Shown one piece after another: positions 43,043 through 51,032 of a stretch of DNA of 64,000 nucleotides; the stretch's first letter is position 1, and every line of letters begins with the position of its first letter. The stretch lies in NCBI RefSeq assembly GCF_003595175.1, contig NZ_CP032419.1:1798001-1862000 (forward strand), in the 5' to 3' direction. The notes beneath the pieces were generated by a model. It had not been told where the DNA came from, searched no databases, and was given only the letters and a program-made list of their open reading frames with translations. Source of the DNA: Pseudomonas cavernae. Its GTDB lineage: Bacteria; Pseudomonadota; Gammaproteobacteria; Pseudomonadales; Pseudomonadaceae. The translations under genes were made by a program, and so were the position numbers.

Positions 43043-44557
43043 ATGGCTCAAATCGACACCCCCTCCTCCGCTCCTGATCTGGCCAAAGGTGTGCCCTTGG
43101 CCAGTGTGCCGGCCTCTGGCGTGCTCGCTGGCCACGTCGATGGAAGCCCCGTCCTGCTGGTGCGAATGGGTGATGGTCTCCATGCAGTCAGCGGGCTCTG
43201 TACCCACTACGGTGCGCCGCTGGCCGATGGCCTGGTGGTCGATGACGAGATCCGCTGCCCCTGGCACCACGCATGCTTCAGTCTGCGCACGGGCGCCGCG
43301 CTGCGAGCGCCCGCCTTCGCAGCGCTGGCGACGTGGCGTGTGGAGATCATCGGCGAGACCGTGTTCGTGCGCACCAGGGAAACCGCCACGCGACCTTCGC
43401 CACCGCGTGCACCGCACAACCAGCCCGGACGCATCGTGATCATCGGTGGCGGCGCCGCGGGATTCGCAGCGGCCGAACGCCTGCGCGAGCTGGGCTATTC
43501 CGGCACCTTGTCGATGCTCAGCGCCGATGCTTCGGCCCCCTACGACCGGCCCAATCTCTCCAAGGACTACCTGGCCGGGACCGCACCGGAAGACTGGATT
43601 CCACTGAGGGGGCCGAAGTTCTACGCCGATCGCCAGATCGACCTGCGCCTAGGCTGCGACGTCACCGCGATCGATATCGGTGCACGGCAGGTGCTGACCG
43701 GATCAGGCGAGCGGCTGGCCTATGACGTCTTACTCATCGCCACCGGTGCGGAACCGCGGCAGTTGCCCGTGCGGGGTTTCGACCGGCCCAACGTGTTCAT
43801 GCTTCGCTCGCTGGCCGATGCCCGGGCCATTGTCGAGGCAAGCAAGGGCGCGGCTTCGGTGGCTCTAGTCGGCGCCGGCTTCATCGGCATGGAGGCAGCG
43901 GCGGCCCTGCGTACGCGCGGACTCCAGGTGCAGGTGGTGGCACCCGAGGACGTACCGATGGAGCGAGTGCTCGGTCGCGAAGTGGGCAGCTTCATAACCG
44001 GTCTGCACCAGGAGAAGGGGGTGGTGTTCCACCTTCGGTCGGTGGCCAAAGACTTCGATGGCAAGCTGCTCACACTGGGTGATGGCACCCGGGTTGCCGC
44101 GGACCTGCTGATCGTGGGCGTAGGTGTCGCGCCGCGAACGGAATTCGCAGCCACGGCCGGACTGGCGGTACAGGACGGCATCTTGGTCGATCCCTACCTG
44201 CAGACCTCGGTCGCCGGTCACTTCGCCGCCGGAGATGTCGCGCGCTATCCGTACGGTGCGGACCTGATTCGTGTCGAGCACTGGGTACATGCGCAGCGGC
44301 AGGGCCAGGCTGCCGCGGCCAATATGCTGGGCGCCGGACAGGCGTTCACGGATGTGCCGTACTTCTGGACCCACCACTACGGCTTGGATCTTCGCTACAC
44401 CGGATCCGCGAATGGTTGGGACGAAGTTCGGATCGATGGCACCTTGTCGAAACAGGATTTCACGGCGAGGTATTTTCGCGCGGGGACACTGGTCGCAGCC
44501 GCATCGGTCGGGCGTGATCTGGAGAACCTGTCCATCGAGGCGACGTTGCAGCGCTGA
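43043..44557 (+). CDS. Rieske-domain FAD/NAD(P)-dependent reductase (AIFM3-like fusion)
   Basis: This 504-residue fusion has an N-terminal Rieske [2Fe-2S] domain (about 15-110), with CTHYGAPLADG and CPWHHACF supplying two Cys and two His. A ferredoxin-reductase-type FAD domain follows (RIVIIGGGAAGFAAAERLRELG, YDRPNLSKDYLAG), then an NAD-binding motif (SVALVGAGFIGMEAAAALRTRG). The FAD-contacting Asp lies in GHFAAGDVA. This layout matches AIFM3/NirD-like ferredoxin reductases and could pass electrons to an oxygenase. No terminal oxygenase or P450 is adjacent. The start follows AAGGAGTCGCGTA. It is likely co-transcribed with the patatin gene 41 bases on. Confidence 0.9.
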   Translation: MAQIDTPSSAPDLAKGVPLASVPASGVLAGHVDGSPVLLVRMGDGLHAVSGLCTHYGAPLADGLVVDDEIRCPWHHACFSLRTGAALRAPAFAALATWRVEIIGETVFVRTRETATRPSPPRAPHNQPGRIVIIGGGAAGFAAAERLRELGYSGTLSMLSADASAPYDRPNLSKDYLAGTAPEDWIPLRGPKFYADRQIDLRLGCDVTAIDIGARQVLTGSGERLAYDVLLIATGAEPRQLPVRGFDRPNVFMLRSLADARAIVEASKGAASVALVGAGFIGMEAAAALRTRGLQVQVVAPEDVPMERVLGREVGSFITGLHQEKGVVFHLRSVAKDFDGKLLTLGDGTRVAADLLIVGVGVAPRTEFAATAGLAVQDGILVDPYLQTSVAGHFAAGDVARYPYGADLIRVEHWVHAQRQGQAAAANMLGAGQAFTDVPYFWTHHYGLDLRYTGSANGWDEVRIDGTLSKQDFTARYFRAGTLVAAASVGRDLENLSIEATLQR

Positions 44558-44598
44558 CGGCGTCCCTGCGGGGGCGGACGAGTCGTGGGATGGTTGGC

Positions 44599-45471
44599 AT
44601 GAATCAGCATAAAACCCGGAAGACCGCGTTCGTGCTGGCAGGCGGCGGCAGCCTCGGTGCCGTGCAGGTTGGCATGCTCAAGGCGCTGAACCGAGCGCAC
44701 ATCACCCCCGACCTGGTCGTCGGCGCGTCGGTGGGCGCGATCAACGGCGCCTATTATGCCGCAGACCCCGACGAAATCGGCATCGCACGCCTAGAGCACA
44801 TCTGGCTAGGGTTGCGCCGCCCGGATATCTTCCCGTTCTCGGCGCTCAGCACCGTCCTGGGCCTGCTCGGCCAGCGCGACCACCTAGCGCTACCCCGCCA
44901 CTTGCGCGCGCTCATCGAGGCGCAGCTCCCCTTCCGGCAGTTGGAAGACGCCGCATTACCCTGTCACGTCGTCGCCACGGACGCTCTCGATGGTACGGAG
45001 GTCATCCTGTCCACGGGAGACGCCACGCCAGCGCTGCTCGCCAGCACGGCCATCCCGGCAGTGTTTCCAGCGGTGTCCATCGCGGGCCGGCCGTTGATGG
45101 ACGGCGGTATCGCCAGCAATACCCCGATTTCCGCGGCAGTTGCGCTGGGGGCAACTCGGGTGGTGATCCTGCCGACCGGAACGCCGTGCGTCCTGCGAGC
45201 ACTGCCACGGGGTGCGCTGGCCACCGCGCTGCATGCAATCAACCTGCTCGCCATGCGCCAGCTGCTGGCGGACGTTGATCGCTTCGCCGGTCGGTGTGAA
45301 CTGATCGTCGTGCCGCCGTTGTGCCCGCTGGCCGTCCACTCCTACGACTTCTCGCAAACCGGTGAGCTCATCCGTCGTGCGGAGACAGCTACCGGCCACT
45401 GGCTGAAGGACGGCATGCCGGGCAAGGATCCCCGTTGGGCATTGGCACCGCACCGCCATCGCGCGGGCTGA
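44599..45471 (+). CDS. Patatin-like phospholipase
   Basis: This 290-residue cytoplasmic serine hydrolase has the oxyanion loop AGGGSLGAVQVG and the nucleophile Ser44 in VVGASVGAING. The catalytic Asp is in RPLMDGGIASN, completing the Ser-Asp dyad. Patatins release fatty acids from phospholipids or other acyl esters. In PHA-rich bacteria some relatives act on polymer granules, an attractive but unproven idea here. ATG 44590 (MVG extension) is an alternative start with no better ribosome site. It is the second gene of the Rieske-reductase pair. Confidence 0.87.
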   Translation: MNQHKTRKTAFVLAGGGSLGAVQVGMLKALNRAHITPDLVVGASVGAINGAYYAADPDEIGIARLEHIWLGLRRPDIFPFSALSTVLGLLGQRDHLALPRHLRALIEAQLPFRQLEDAALPCHVVATDALDGTEVILSTGDATPALLASTAIPAVFPAVSIAGRPLMDGGIASNTPISAAVALGATRVVILPTGTPCVLRALPRGALATALHAINLLAMRQLLADVDRFAGRCELIVVPPLCPLAVHSYDFSQTGELIRRAETATGHWLKDGMPGKDPRWALAPHRHRAG

Positions 45472-45754
45472 ATCGTCTCAACTGGAGTGGGCAAAAAGGC
45501 AGCCGAGTCCACAGCCCAACCATACCGGCCTATGCCCGCCACCCCAGCGACTACTAGGTTCTCGGACATAATTGCCCCAAGTAGGCACTGGCCTGCCGGG
45601 CATAGCTCGCTACCGCCCATTGACCCAGGGCCTCGGGAGTTTATGACCCTGGTGCGCCAAGGCGAGCTGGTGCCGCCGTTGGCTAAGGGCGCCACGACGC
45701 AACGACGTGAGCAGCTGACGACCGCCCTAGGTCCGCTCTTGGCCGTTCTCTGCT

Positions 45755-45842
45755 GGTCGTCACTACGGCGAGTGCTGGTCAAGTCGAATGCAAACGGTTG
45801 GTCAGGACGAATGCAAATGACTGGTCAGTGGCAATGCGTCGG
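45755..45842. repeat. Short tandem GGTC repeats, 23-bp period; possible IS end
   Basis: GGTCAAGTCGAATGCAAACG (45777), GGTCAGGACGAATGCAAATG (45800) and GGTCAGTGGCAATGCGTCGG (45823) follow at exactly 23 bases. A weaker GGTC unit lies at 45755. Multiple short terminal repeats recall IS21-family ends, but no transposase is present. The 45472-45754 stretch holds no convincing gene. Confidence 0.5.
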
Positions 45843-45908
45843 GCGGATTTTGCAGCTGGCAAGGCTCAGCAGTTATTCAATCCTGGCCAGTTTGTGCTCG
45901 AACATCTC

Positions 45909-45986
45909 TAGGATGGGTTGAGCGAAGCGATGCCCATCGGCTTTGACGCCGCTACCGCATGGGTATCGCAGGCTCAACCCATCCTA
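45909..45986. repeat. GTAGGATGGG-type palindrome, copy 1
   Basis: TAGGATGGGTTGAGC-type left arm and GCTCAACCCATCCTA right arm enclose TGCCCATC/GCATGGGTATCGC segments, forming a long stem-loop between the patatin and pcaQ regions. Confidence 0.85.
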
Positions 45987-46077
45987 CCGTCTGTAGCCCG
46001 CGATCATCGATACTGACACTTTTGGTTATGGCTGAACCTGTGCCACAGTGGCCCATCGACCACCGCGACGCCTGCCC

Positions 46078-47004
46078 ATGAACATCGACCACCGCATTAA
46101 ATTCCGCCATCTGCTGTGCTTTCTCGAAGTGGCGCGCCAGCGCAGCTTCGCCAAGGCCGCCGACCTGGTGGCGGTCAGCCAGCCGGCGATTTCCAAGACC
46201 ATCGGCGAGCTGGAGGAGCTGCTCGGCGCGCGGTTGTTCGAGCGCAGTAAGGCCGGGGTCAGCCTGACGCCGGCCGGCGACACCTTCCTGCGCTACGCCG
46301 GGCCCTGCGTGCAGGCGCTGCGCGACGGGGTCAACACGCTGCGCGACCACGACCCGCAGGGCGGTCTGCTGCGGGTCGGCGCGCTGTCGACGGTGGAGAG
46401 CCTGCTGCTGCCCGAGGCGGTGTTGCGCCTGCAGCGCGAACACGCGGTGACGGTCAGCGTGGTCACCGGCTCCAGCGCGCACCTGCTGGCGCAGCTCAAG
46501 GTCGGCGAGCTGGACCTGGTGGTCGGGCGCATGACCGACAGCCCGGAAATCCACGGCCTGGCCTTCGAGCACCTGTACAGCGAGGCGATGACCCTGGTGG
46601 TGCGTCCCGACCATCCGCTGCTGCAGGGCGACCTGGGCGACCTGCGCCGGCTGGCCGACTACCCGCTGGTGCTGCCGCTCGCCGGCACCACCATCCGCAA
46701 GTACGCCGATAGCTTCTTCGTCCAGTGGGGCATTCCGCTTACCGCGCAGCGCCTGGAGACCCTGTCGCCGGCGCTGAGCCGCCGCTATGTGGCGAGCAGC
46801 GAGGCGATCTGGGTGGCGCCGCGCGACGCGGTGCGCCTGGATATCCGCGCCGGCGAGCTGGTCGAGTTGGCCCTGGGCATTCAGGAACCCGGCGGTTCGG
46901 TGGGCATCTGCACCAACGTGGCCTTGCCGCTGCCGTTGGCCGGGCAGTGGTTCTGCACGGTGCTGCGCGAGGTGGCGGAGGAGTACGCCAACGGCGATAC
47001 ATAA
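46078..47004 (+). CDS. pcaQ: LysR-type regulator PcaQ of protocatechuate degradation
   Basis: This 308-residue LysR regulator has the winged helix HLLCFLEVARQRSFAKAADLVAVSQPAISKTIGELEELLGARLFERSKAGVSLTPAG. An effector domain with VTGSSAHLLAQLKVGELDLVVGRMTD follows. Similarity to PcaQ, its direct upstream position and the shared direction with pcaHG give the name. PcaQ activates pca genes in response to beta-carboxymuconate or muconolactone-type metabolites. Start ATG 46078 begins MNIDHRIKFRHL. Its stop lies inside a dyad that fits the PcaQ binding motif. Confidence 0.88.
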   Translation: MNIDHRIKFRHLLCFLEVARQRSFAKAADLVAVSQPAISKTIGELEELLGARLFERSKAGVSLTPAGDTFLRYAGPCVQALRDGVNTLRDHDPQGGLLRVGALSTVESLLLPEAVLRLQREHAVTVSVVTGSSAHLLAQLKVGELDLVVGRMTDSPEIHGLAFEHLYSEAMTLVVRPDHPLLQGDLGDLRRLADYPLVLPLAGTTIRKYADSFFVQWGIPLTAQRLETLSPALSRRYVASSEAIWVAPRDAVRLDIRAGELVELALGIQEPGGSVGICTNVALPLPLAGQWFCTVLREVAEEYANGDT

Positions 47005-47018
47005 CCCTATGGTTATGT
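46999..47018. promoter_or_regulatory. Predicted PcaQ operator upstream of pcaHG
   Basis: ACATAACC-CTAT-GGTTATGT is a perfect 8-bp inverted repeat. It fits the published PcaQ motif ATAACC-N4-GGTT(A/T)A. It overlaps the pcaQ stop codon (47002-47004) and lies about 116 bases before pcaH. Confidence 0.75.
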
Positions 47019-47134
47019 AAGGCGGGTGCCTTTTCATTGGCCGTGGATGGCCTGTTGTCTGAGACTGCACGGAACCAAGCCCGACGCCGATGTGCACCGG
47101 GACGACTCCACAAGTTCAACAACAGGAGCCTGAC

Positions 47135-47854
47135 ATGCACGACGCTGAATCCCGTCGCTTCGTCATCCGCGACCGCAACTGGCACCCCAAGGCCTTCACC
47201 CCCGACTACAAGACCTCCATCGCCCGCTCGCCGCGCCAGGCGCTGGTGAGCATTCCGCAGTCGGTGTCGGAAACCAGCGGCCCGGATTTCTCCCACCTGA
47301 AAATGGGCGAGCACGACAACGACCTGCTGCTCAACTTCGACAACGGCGGCCTGCCGGTCGGCGAGCGGATCATCGTCAGCGGCCGGGTCATGGACCAGTA
47401 CGGCAAGCCGATCCCGCACACCCTGGTGGAGATGTGGCAGGCCAACGCCGGCGGCCGCTACCGGCACAAGAACGACCGCTACCTGGCGCCGCTCGACCCC
47501 AACTTCGGCGGCGTCGGCCGCGCCTTGACCGACCGCGATGGCAACTACAGCTTCCGCACCATCAAGCCTGGCCCGTACCCCTGGCGCAACGGCCCGAACG
47601 ACTGGCGGCCGGCGCATATCCACTTCTCCATCAGCGGTCCGTCGATCGCCACCCGCTTGATCACCCAGCTGTATTTCGAGGGCGATCCGCTGATTCCAAT
47701 GTGCCCGATCGTCAAGTCGATCGCCAACCCGGATGCGGTGCAGAGCCTGATCGCCAAGCTCGACATGGGCATGGCCAATCCGATGGATTGCCTGGCCTAT
47801 CGCTTCGACATCGTCCTGCGTGGCCAGCGCCAGACCCATTTCGAGAACCAGTGA
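47135..47854 (+). CDS. pcaH: Protocatechuate 3,4-dioxygenase beta subunit
   Basis: The 239-residue iron-binding subunit performs intradiol cleavage of protocatechuate to 3-carboxy-cis,cis-muconate. Ferric-iron ligands are visible: Tyr109 (GGRYRHKND), Tyr148 ([10 protein letters not shown]), His161 and His163 ([14 protein letters not shown]), one residue offset from the P. putida numbering. The N-terminus [37 protein letters not shown] is typical of PcaH. AACAGGAG precedes ATG 47135. It forms the holoenzyme with PcaG, 11 bases downstream. Likely PcaQ-activated through the dyad upstream. Confidence 0.97.
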   Translation: MHDAESRRFVIRDRNWHPKAFTPDYKTSIARSPRQALVSIPQSVSETSGPDFSHLKMGEHDNDLLLNFDNGGLPVGERIIVSGRVMDQYGKPIPHTLVEMWQANAGGRYRHKNDRYLAPLDPNFGGVGRALTDRDGNYSFRTIKPGPYPWRNGPNDWRPAHIHFSISGPSIATRLITQLYFEGDPLIPMCPIVKSIANPDAVQSLIAKLDMGMANPMDCLAYRFDIVLRGQRQTHFENQ

Positions 47855-47865
47855 GGAGCGCCGAC

Positions 47866-48471
47866 ATGCCTATCGAACTACTGCCGGAAACCCCTTCGCA
47901 AACCGCCGGCCCCTACGTGCACATCGGCCTGGCCCTGGCCGCCGCCGGCAACCCGAGCCGCCCGCAGGAAATCTGCAACCAGATGGCCCAGCCCGGCGCG
48001 CCCGGCGAGCACATCCTGCTGACCGGCAACGTCTACGACGGCAACGGCCACCTGGTCCGCGACTCCTTCCTGGAGTTCTGGCAGGCCGACCACGAGGGCG
48101 TCTATGACGAGGCCTTCGACCTGGAGAAAGCGTTCAACAGCTTCGGCCGCACCGCCACCACCTTCGACGCCGGCGAGTGGACGCTGCACACCATCAAACC
48201 GGGGGTGGTGAACAACGCGGCCGGCGTGCCGATGGCGCCGCACATCAACGTCAGCCTGTTCGCCCGGGGGATCAACATCCACCTGCAGACGCGCCTGTAC
48301 TTCGACGACGAAGCCGAAGCCAACGCTAAGGACCCGGTGCTCAACCTGATCGAACAGCCGCAACGACGGCAGACCCTGGTGGCCACGCGCTGCGAGGTCG
48401 ACGGCAAGAGCGCCTACCGCTTTGACATTCATATCCAAGGCGAAGGGGAGACGGTGTTCTTTGACTTCTAA
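47866..48471 (+). CDS. pcaG: Protocatechuate 3,4-dioxygenase alpha subunit
   Basis: The 201-residue subunit starts MPIELLPETPSQTAGPYVHIGLA and has the intradiol dioxygenase fold (ILLTGNVYDGNGHLVRDSFLEFWQAD, MAPHINVSLFARGINIHLQTRLYF). It lacks the iron ligands of PcaH and forms part of the substrate pocket. GAGGAGC precedes the start, 11 bases after pcaH. Products feed the beta-ketoadipate pathway; the later genes (pcaB, C, D, I, J, F) are not in this window. Confidence 0.96.
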   Translation: MPIELLPETPSQTAGPYVHIGLALAAAGNPSRPQEICNQMAQPGAPGEHILLTGNVYDGNGHLVRDSFLEFWQADHEGVYDEAFDLEKAFNSFGRTATTFDAGEWTLHTIKPGVVNNAAGVPMAPHINVSLFARGINIHLQTRLYFDDEAEANAKDPVLNLIEQPQRRQTLVATRCEVDGKSAYRFDIHIQGEGETVFFDF

Positions 48472-48491
48472 GTCTCGGTAGCCCGACTGCC

Positions 48492-49448
48492 ATGCTGCAG
48501 ATTCTCAGCATCACCGCGCCGATCTTCGTCCTCATCGCCATTGGCTTCATCTCGTCGCGCGCCGGCATGGTCAGCCGCGAGCAGATCGCCGGGATGGGCA
48601 AGTTCGTCATCAGCCTGGCGCTGCCGGCGCTGGTGATCAAGGCGCTGACCGAACGCCCGCTGCATCAGGTGTTCGACCGCAACTATCTGCTGGCCTACGG
48701 CCTCGCCTCGCTGGCGGTGTTCTGGCTGGGCTTCGCCTTCTCGCGCTGGGTGCGCAAGGACAGCCTGAGCGGCAGCGCGCTCAGCGGCCTGGGCATGTCG
48801 ATGTCGAACAGCGGCTTCATCGGCTACCCGATAGTCGCCATGGTGCTCGGCCCGACCGCGGCGGTGGGCCTGGCGCTGGGCATGATGGTGGAGAATCTGC
48901 TGATGCTGCCGATGGCCCTGGCCCTGGCGGAAGCCGGCGACCAGCGTGGCGCGGGTGTCGGCCGGGCGCTGCTGGGCACCTTCAAGCGCCTGGCGCGCAA
49001 CCCGATCATCATCGCCATCAGCCTCGGCCTGCTCCTGTCGCTGCTGGAAATCCGCCTGCCGGCGGTGCCGCGCAAGGCCATCGAGATGCTGGCGATGGCC
49101 TCGGCGCCGGTGGCGCTGTTCGTCATCGGTGGCAATCTCGATGGCCTCAAGGTCGGCGGTCTGTTCGCCGATGTCGCGCAGCTGAGTATCGGCAAGCTGT
49201 TGCTGCACCCGCTGGCGGTACTGTTGTGTCTGCTGGTGCTACCGGTGCAGGACCCGGCCCTGCGCGTCGCCGCGGTGCTGTTCGCCAGCGCGCCGATGAT
49301 GAGCATCTACCCGATCATCGGCCAGCGCTACGGCCTGGAAGGCCGCTGCGCCGCCGCGCTGGTGGCGAGCACGGTGCTGTCGTTTCTGAGCATCAGTGTG
49401 TTTATTGGGGGCTGCACTGACGGTTCGGCGTGTCACCCGCGGCCGTAG
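48492..49448 (+). CDS. AEC family transporter (auxin efflux carrier-like)
   Basis: This 318-residue inner-membrane protein has about ten hydrophobic segments. AEC features include an N-terminal half LSITAPIFVLIAIGFISSRAGMV and FVISLALPALVIKAL, the central MSMSNSGFIGYPIVAMVLG, and a C-terminal half FASAPMMSIYPIIGQRYG. AEC proteins move organic anions such as malate. Only 20 bases after pcaG, it may transport a protocatechuate-pathway acid. The C-terminal tail (CTDGSACHPRP) and TAG stop run into a GTAGGATGGG repeat, so the natural end may have been changed by the repeat. Confidence 0.87.
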   Translation: MLQILSITAPIFVLIAIGFISSRAGMVSREQIAGMGKFVISLALPALVIKALTERPLHQVFDRNYLLAYGLASLAVFWLGFAFSRWVRKDSLSGSALSGLGMSMSNSGFIGYPIVAMVLGPTAAVGLALGMMVENLLMLPMALALAEAGDQRGAGVGRALLGTFKRLARNPIIIAISLGLLLSLLEIRLPAVPRKAIEMLAMASAPVALFVIGGNLDGLKVGGLFADVAQLSIGKLLLHPLAVLLCLLVLPVQDPALRVAAVLFASAPMMSIYPIIGQRYGLEGRCAAALVASTVLSFLSISVFIGGCTDGSACHPRP

Positions 49449-49558
49449 GATGGGTTGAGCGCAGCGATACCCATCTGTCCGCCCACGGCCCATGCCGAAA
49501 CCCCATCGCGACCCGAACTGCCGCTCGTTGGGTATCGCTTCGCTCAACGCCAACCTAC
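49445..49558. repeat. GTAGGATGGG-type palindrome, copy 2
   Basis: Left arm GTAGGATGGGTTGAGCGCAG and a diverged right arm (GGTATCGCTTCGCTCAACGC, CCTAC). It provides the TAG stop of the AEC gene. The rest of the 49449-49879 gap holds another REP-like element and no gene. Confidence 0.8.
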
Positions 49559-49563
49559 GACCT

Positions 49564-49625
49564 GTAGTCCGGATGCAGTCCGGGGTGATCGCGGCATGGT
49601 CATTCCCGGATTGCATCCGGGCTAC
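49564..49625. repeat. REP-like palindrome (GTAGTCCGGATG type)
   Basis: GTAGTCCGGATGCAGTCCGG and CCCGGATTGCATCCGGGCTA form an imperfect inverted repeat of about 21 bases per arm, directly after copy 2 of the GTAGGATGGG family. Confidence 0.75.
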
Positions 49626-49879
49626 GAAGATAACCAGCCCCGCACGTATGGCGTAGGGGTGGGCAATAAAACCAGGCCCCGCACGCGCGGATAGCGCGCC
49701 GGAGTGTCTGGCACCTGAGAGGGGGAGTGCGGTTTCGCCTTGTGGGCGAAGCCGCGCCGGGCATGCCGCGAGTACCTGACCAGTGACTTGTCAGGCGTTG
49801 CACCATGAGTGCAATGCCCGTTGTGCGGGATGCCGCAGGCCGCGCCACGGTAGAACCCTGCCGCGGTGAGGTCAATTGC

Positions 49880-49905
49880 GATTATCGAACTTCGGTTCGA
49901 TAATC
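49880..49905. promoter_or_regulatory. Predicted PcaR-type operator / hairpin
   Basis: GATTATCGAAC (49880-49890) and GTTCGATAATC (49895-49905) form a perfect 11-bp inverted repeat around TTCG. GTTCGATAATC matches the core of the known PcaR site. It lies 43 bases before pcaR, so autoregulation is likely. Confidence 0.75.
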
Positions 49906-49947
49906 GGTCGAGATTTGCCGTTTCCACGCCACAGGAACACCACAACA

Positions 49948-50790
49948 ATGAGCGAAGAGCAGCGCCTTAACCCCGTGCCCCTGGCCCCGCCGATCATCGC
50001 CTCGCCGGCCAAGCGCATTGAGGCCTTCACCGGCGACCCCAACTTCATGACCTCGCTGGCGCGCGGCCTGGCGGTGATCCATGCGTTCCAGGAGCGCAAG
50101 CGCCACCTGACCATCGCCCAGATCAGCCACCGCACCGAGATTCCCCGCGCCGCCGTGCGCCGCTGCCTGCACACGCTGATGAAGCTCGGCTACGTCACCA
50201 CCGACGGGCGCACCTACTCGCTGCTGCCCAAGGTGCTGACCCTCGGTCACGCCTACCTGTCGTCGACGCCGCTGGCGGTCACCGCCCAGCCGATCCTCGA
50301 CCGTCTCAGCGAGCAGCTGCACGAGGCCTGCTCGATGGCCACCCTGGAGGGCGACGAGATCCTCTACATCGCCCGTTCGGCGACGCCGCAGCGGCTGATC
50401 TCGGTGGACCTCAGCGTCGGCAGCCGCCTGCCGGCCTACTGCACCTCGATGGGCCGCATCCTCCTGGCCGCGCTGGACGATGCCGCGCTGGAGGATTACC
50501 TCGCCCATGCCGACCTGCAGGTGAAGACCAGCCGCACCGTGCATACCCCGGAGGGCCTGCGTGCAAGCATTGCCGAGATCCGTCGCCAGGGCTGGGTGAT
50601 CATCGATCAGGAGCTGGAGGTCGGCCTGCGTTCGGTGGCGGTGCCGGTGCGCGATTCCGCCGGCCAAGTGCTGGCGGCGCTGAACGTCGGCACCCATGCC
50701 GGGCGAGTCGGCCGTCAGGAGCTGGAAAGCCGCTTCCTGCCGGTGCTGCTGGAGGCCAGCCGGGAGCTGAGCACGCGGCTGTTCACCTGA
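49948..50790 (+). CDS. pcaR: IclR-family regulator PcaR of the beta-ketoadipate pathway
   Basis: This 280-residue IclR regulator has the winged helix SLARGLAVIHAFQERKRHLTIAQISHRTEIPRAAVRRCLHTLMKLGYVTTDGRTYSLLPKVLTLGHAYL. The IclR effector domain follows (YIARSATPQRLISVDLSVGSRLPAYCTSMGRILLA, LRSVAVPVRDSAGQVLAALNVGTHAGR). The sequence closely resembles P. putida PcaR as I recall it. PcaR responds to beta-ketoadipate and activates pca genes. Start ATG 49948 was chosen because the longer frame runs through the operator dyad. Confidence 0.9.
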   Translation: MSEEQRLNPVPLAPPIIASPAKRIEAFTGDPNFMTSLARGLAVIHAFQERKRHLTIAQISHRTEIPRAAVRRCLHTLMKLGYVTTDGRTYSLLPKVLTLGHAYLSSTPLAVTAQPILDRLSEQLHEACSMATLEGDEILYIARSATPQRLISVDLSVGSRLPAYCTSMGRILLAALDDAALEDYLAHADLQVKTSRTVHTPEGLRASIAEIRRQGWVIIDQELEVGLRSVAVPVRDSAGQVLAALNVGTHAGRVGRQELESRFLPVLLEASRELSTRLFT

Positions 50791-51032
50791 ACCGGACGCA
50801 AATGTGTGCGCTGATCGAACGCTGATGCCAAGGTCGAATTGCTTCTGCCAAGGCTTGCTCCGTAGTGTGCGAGCGGCTCGGGCCGCCTACCCGAAGCCGG
50901 CTGCTGGGTGACCGTTTATCTCGTTCATCTTCAGCCGAGCTATTAGTCACATAAGATCGAAGCGTGATGAGCCGCGACGCGTGCCCTGGGCGTGACGTCG
51001 TTGCCGACCATAACTACAAGAGTGCCTTGCCG

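Noticed and set aside
45755..45842. CRISPR-like spacing of short repeats
   Set aside because: Units are adjacent with no unique spacers, imperfect and only three or four; no cas genes in the window.
45342..45921. Open frames of about 145 codons on both strands between patatin and pcaQ
   Set aside because: No ribosome site, no recognised domain, and they run through the tandem repeats and patatin end. Treated as non-coding, though a degraded mobile-element gene cannot be ruled out.
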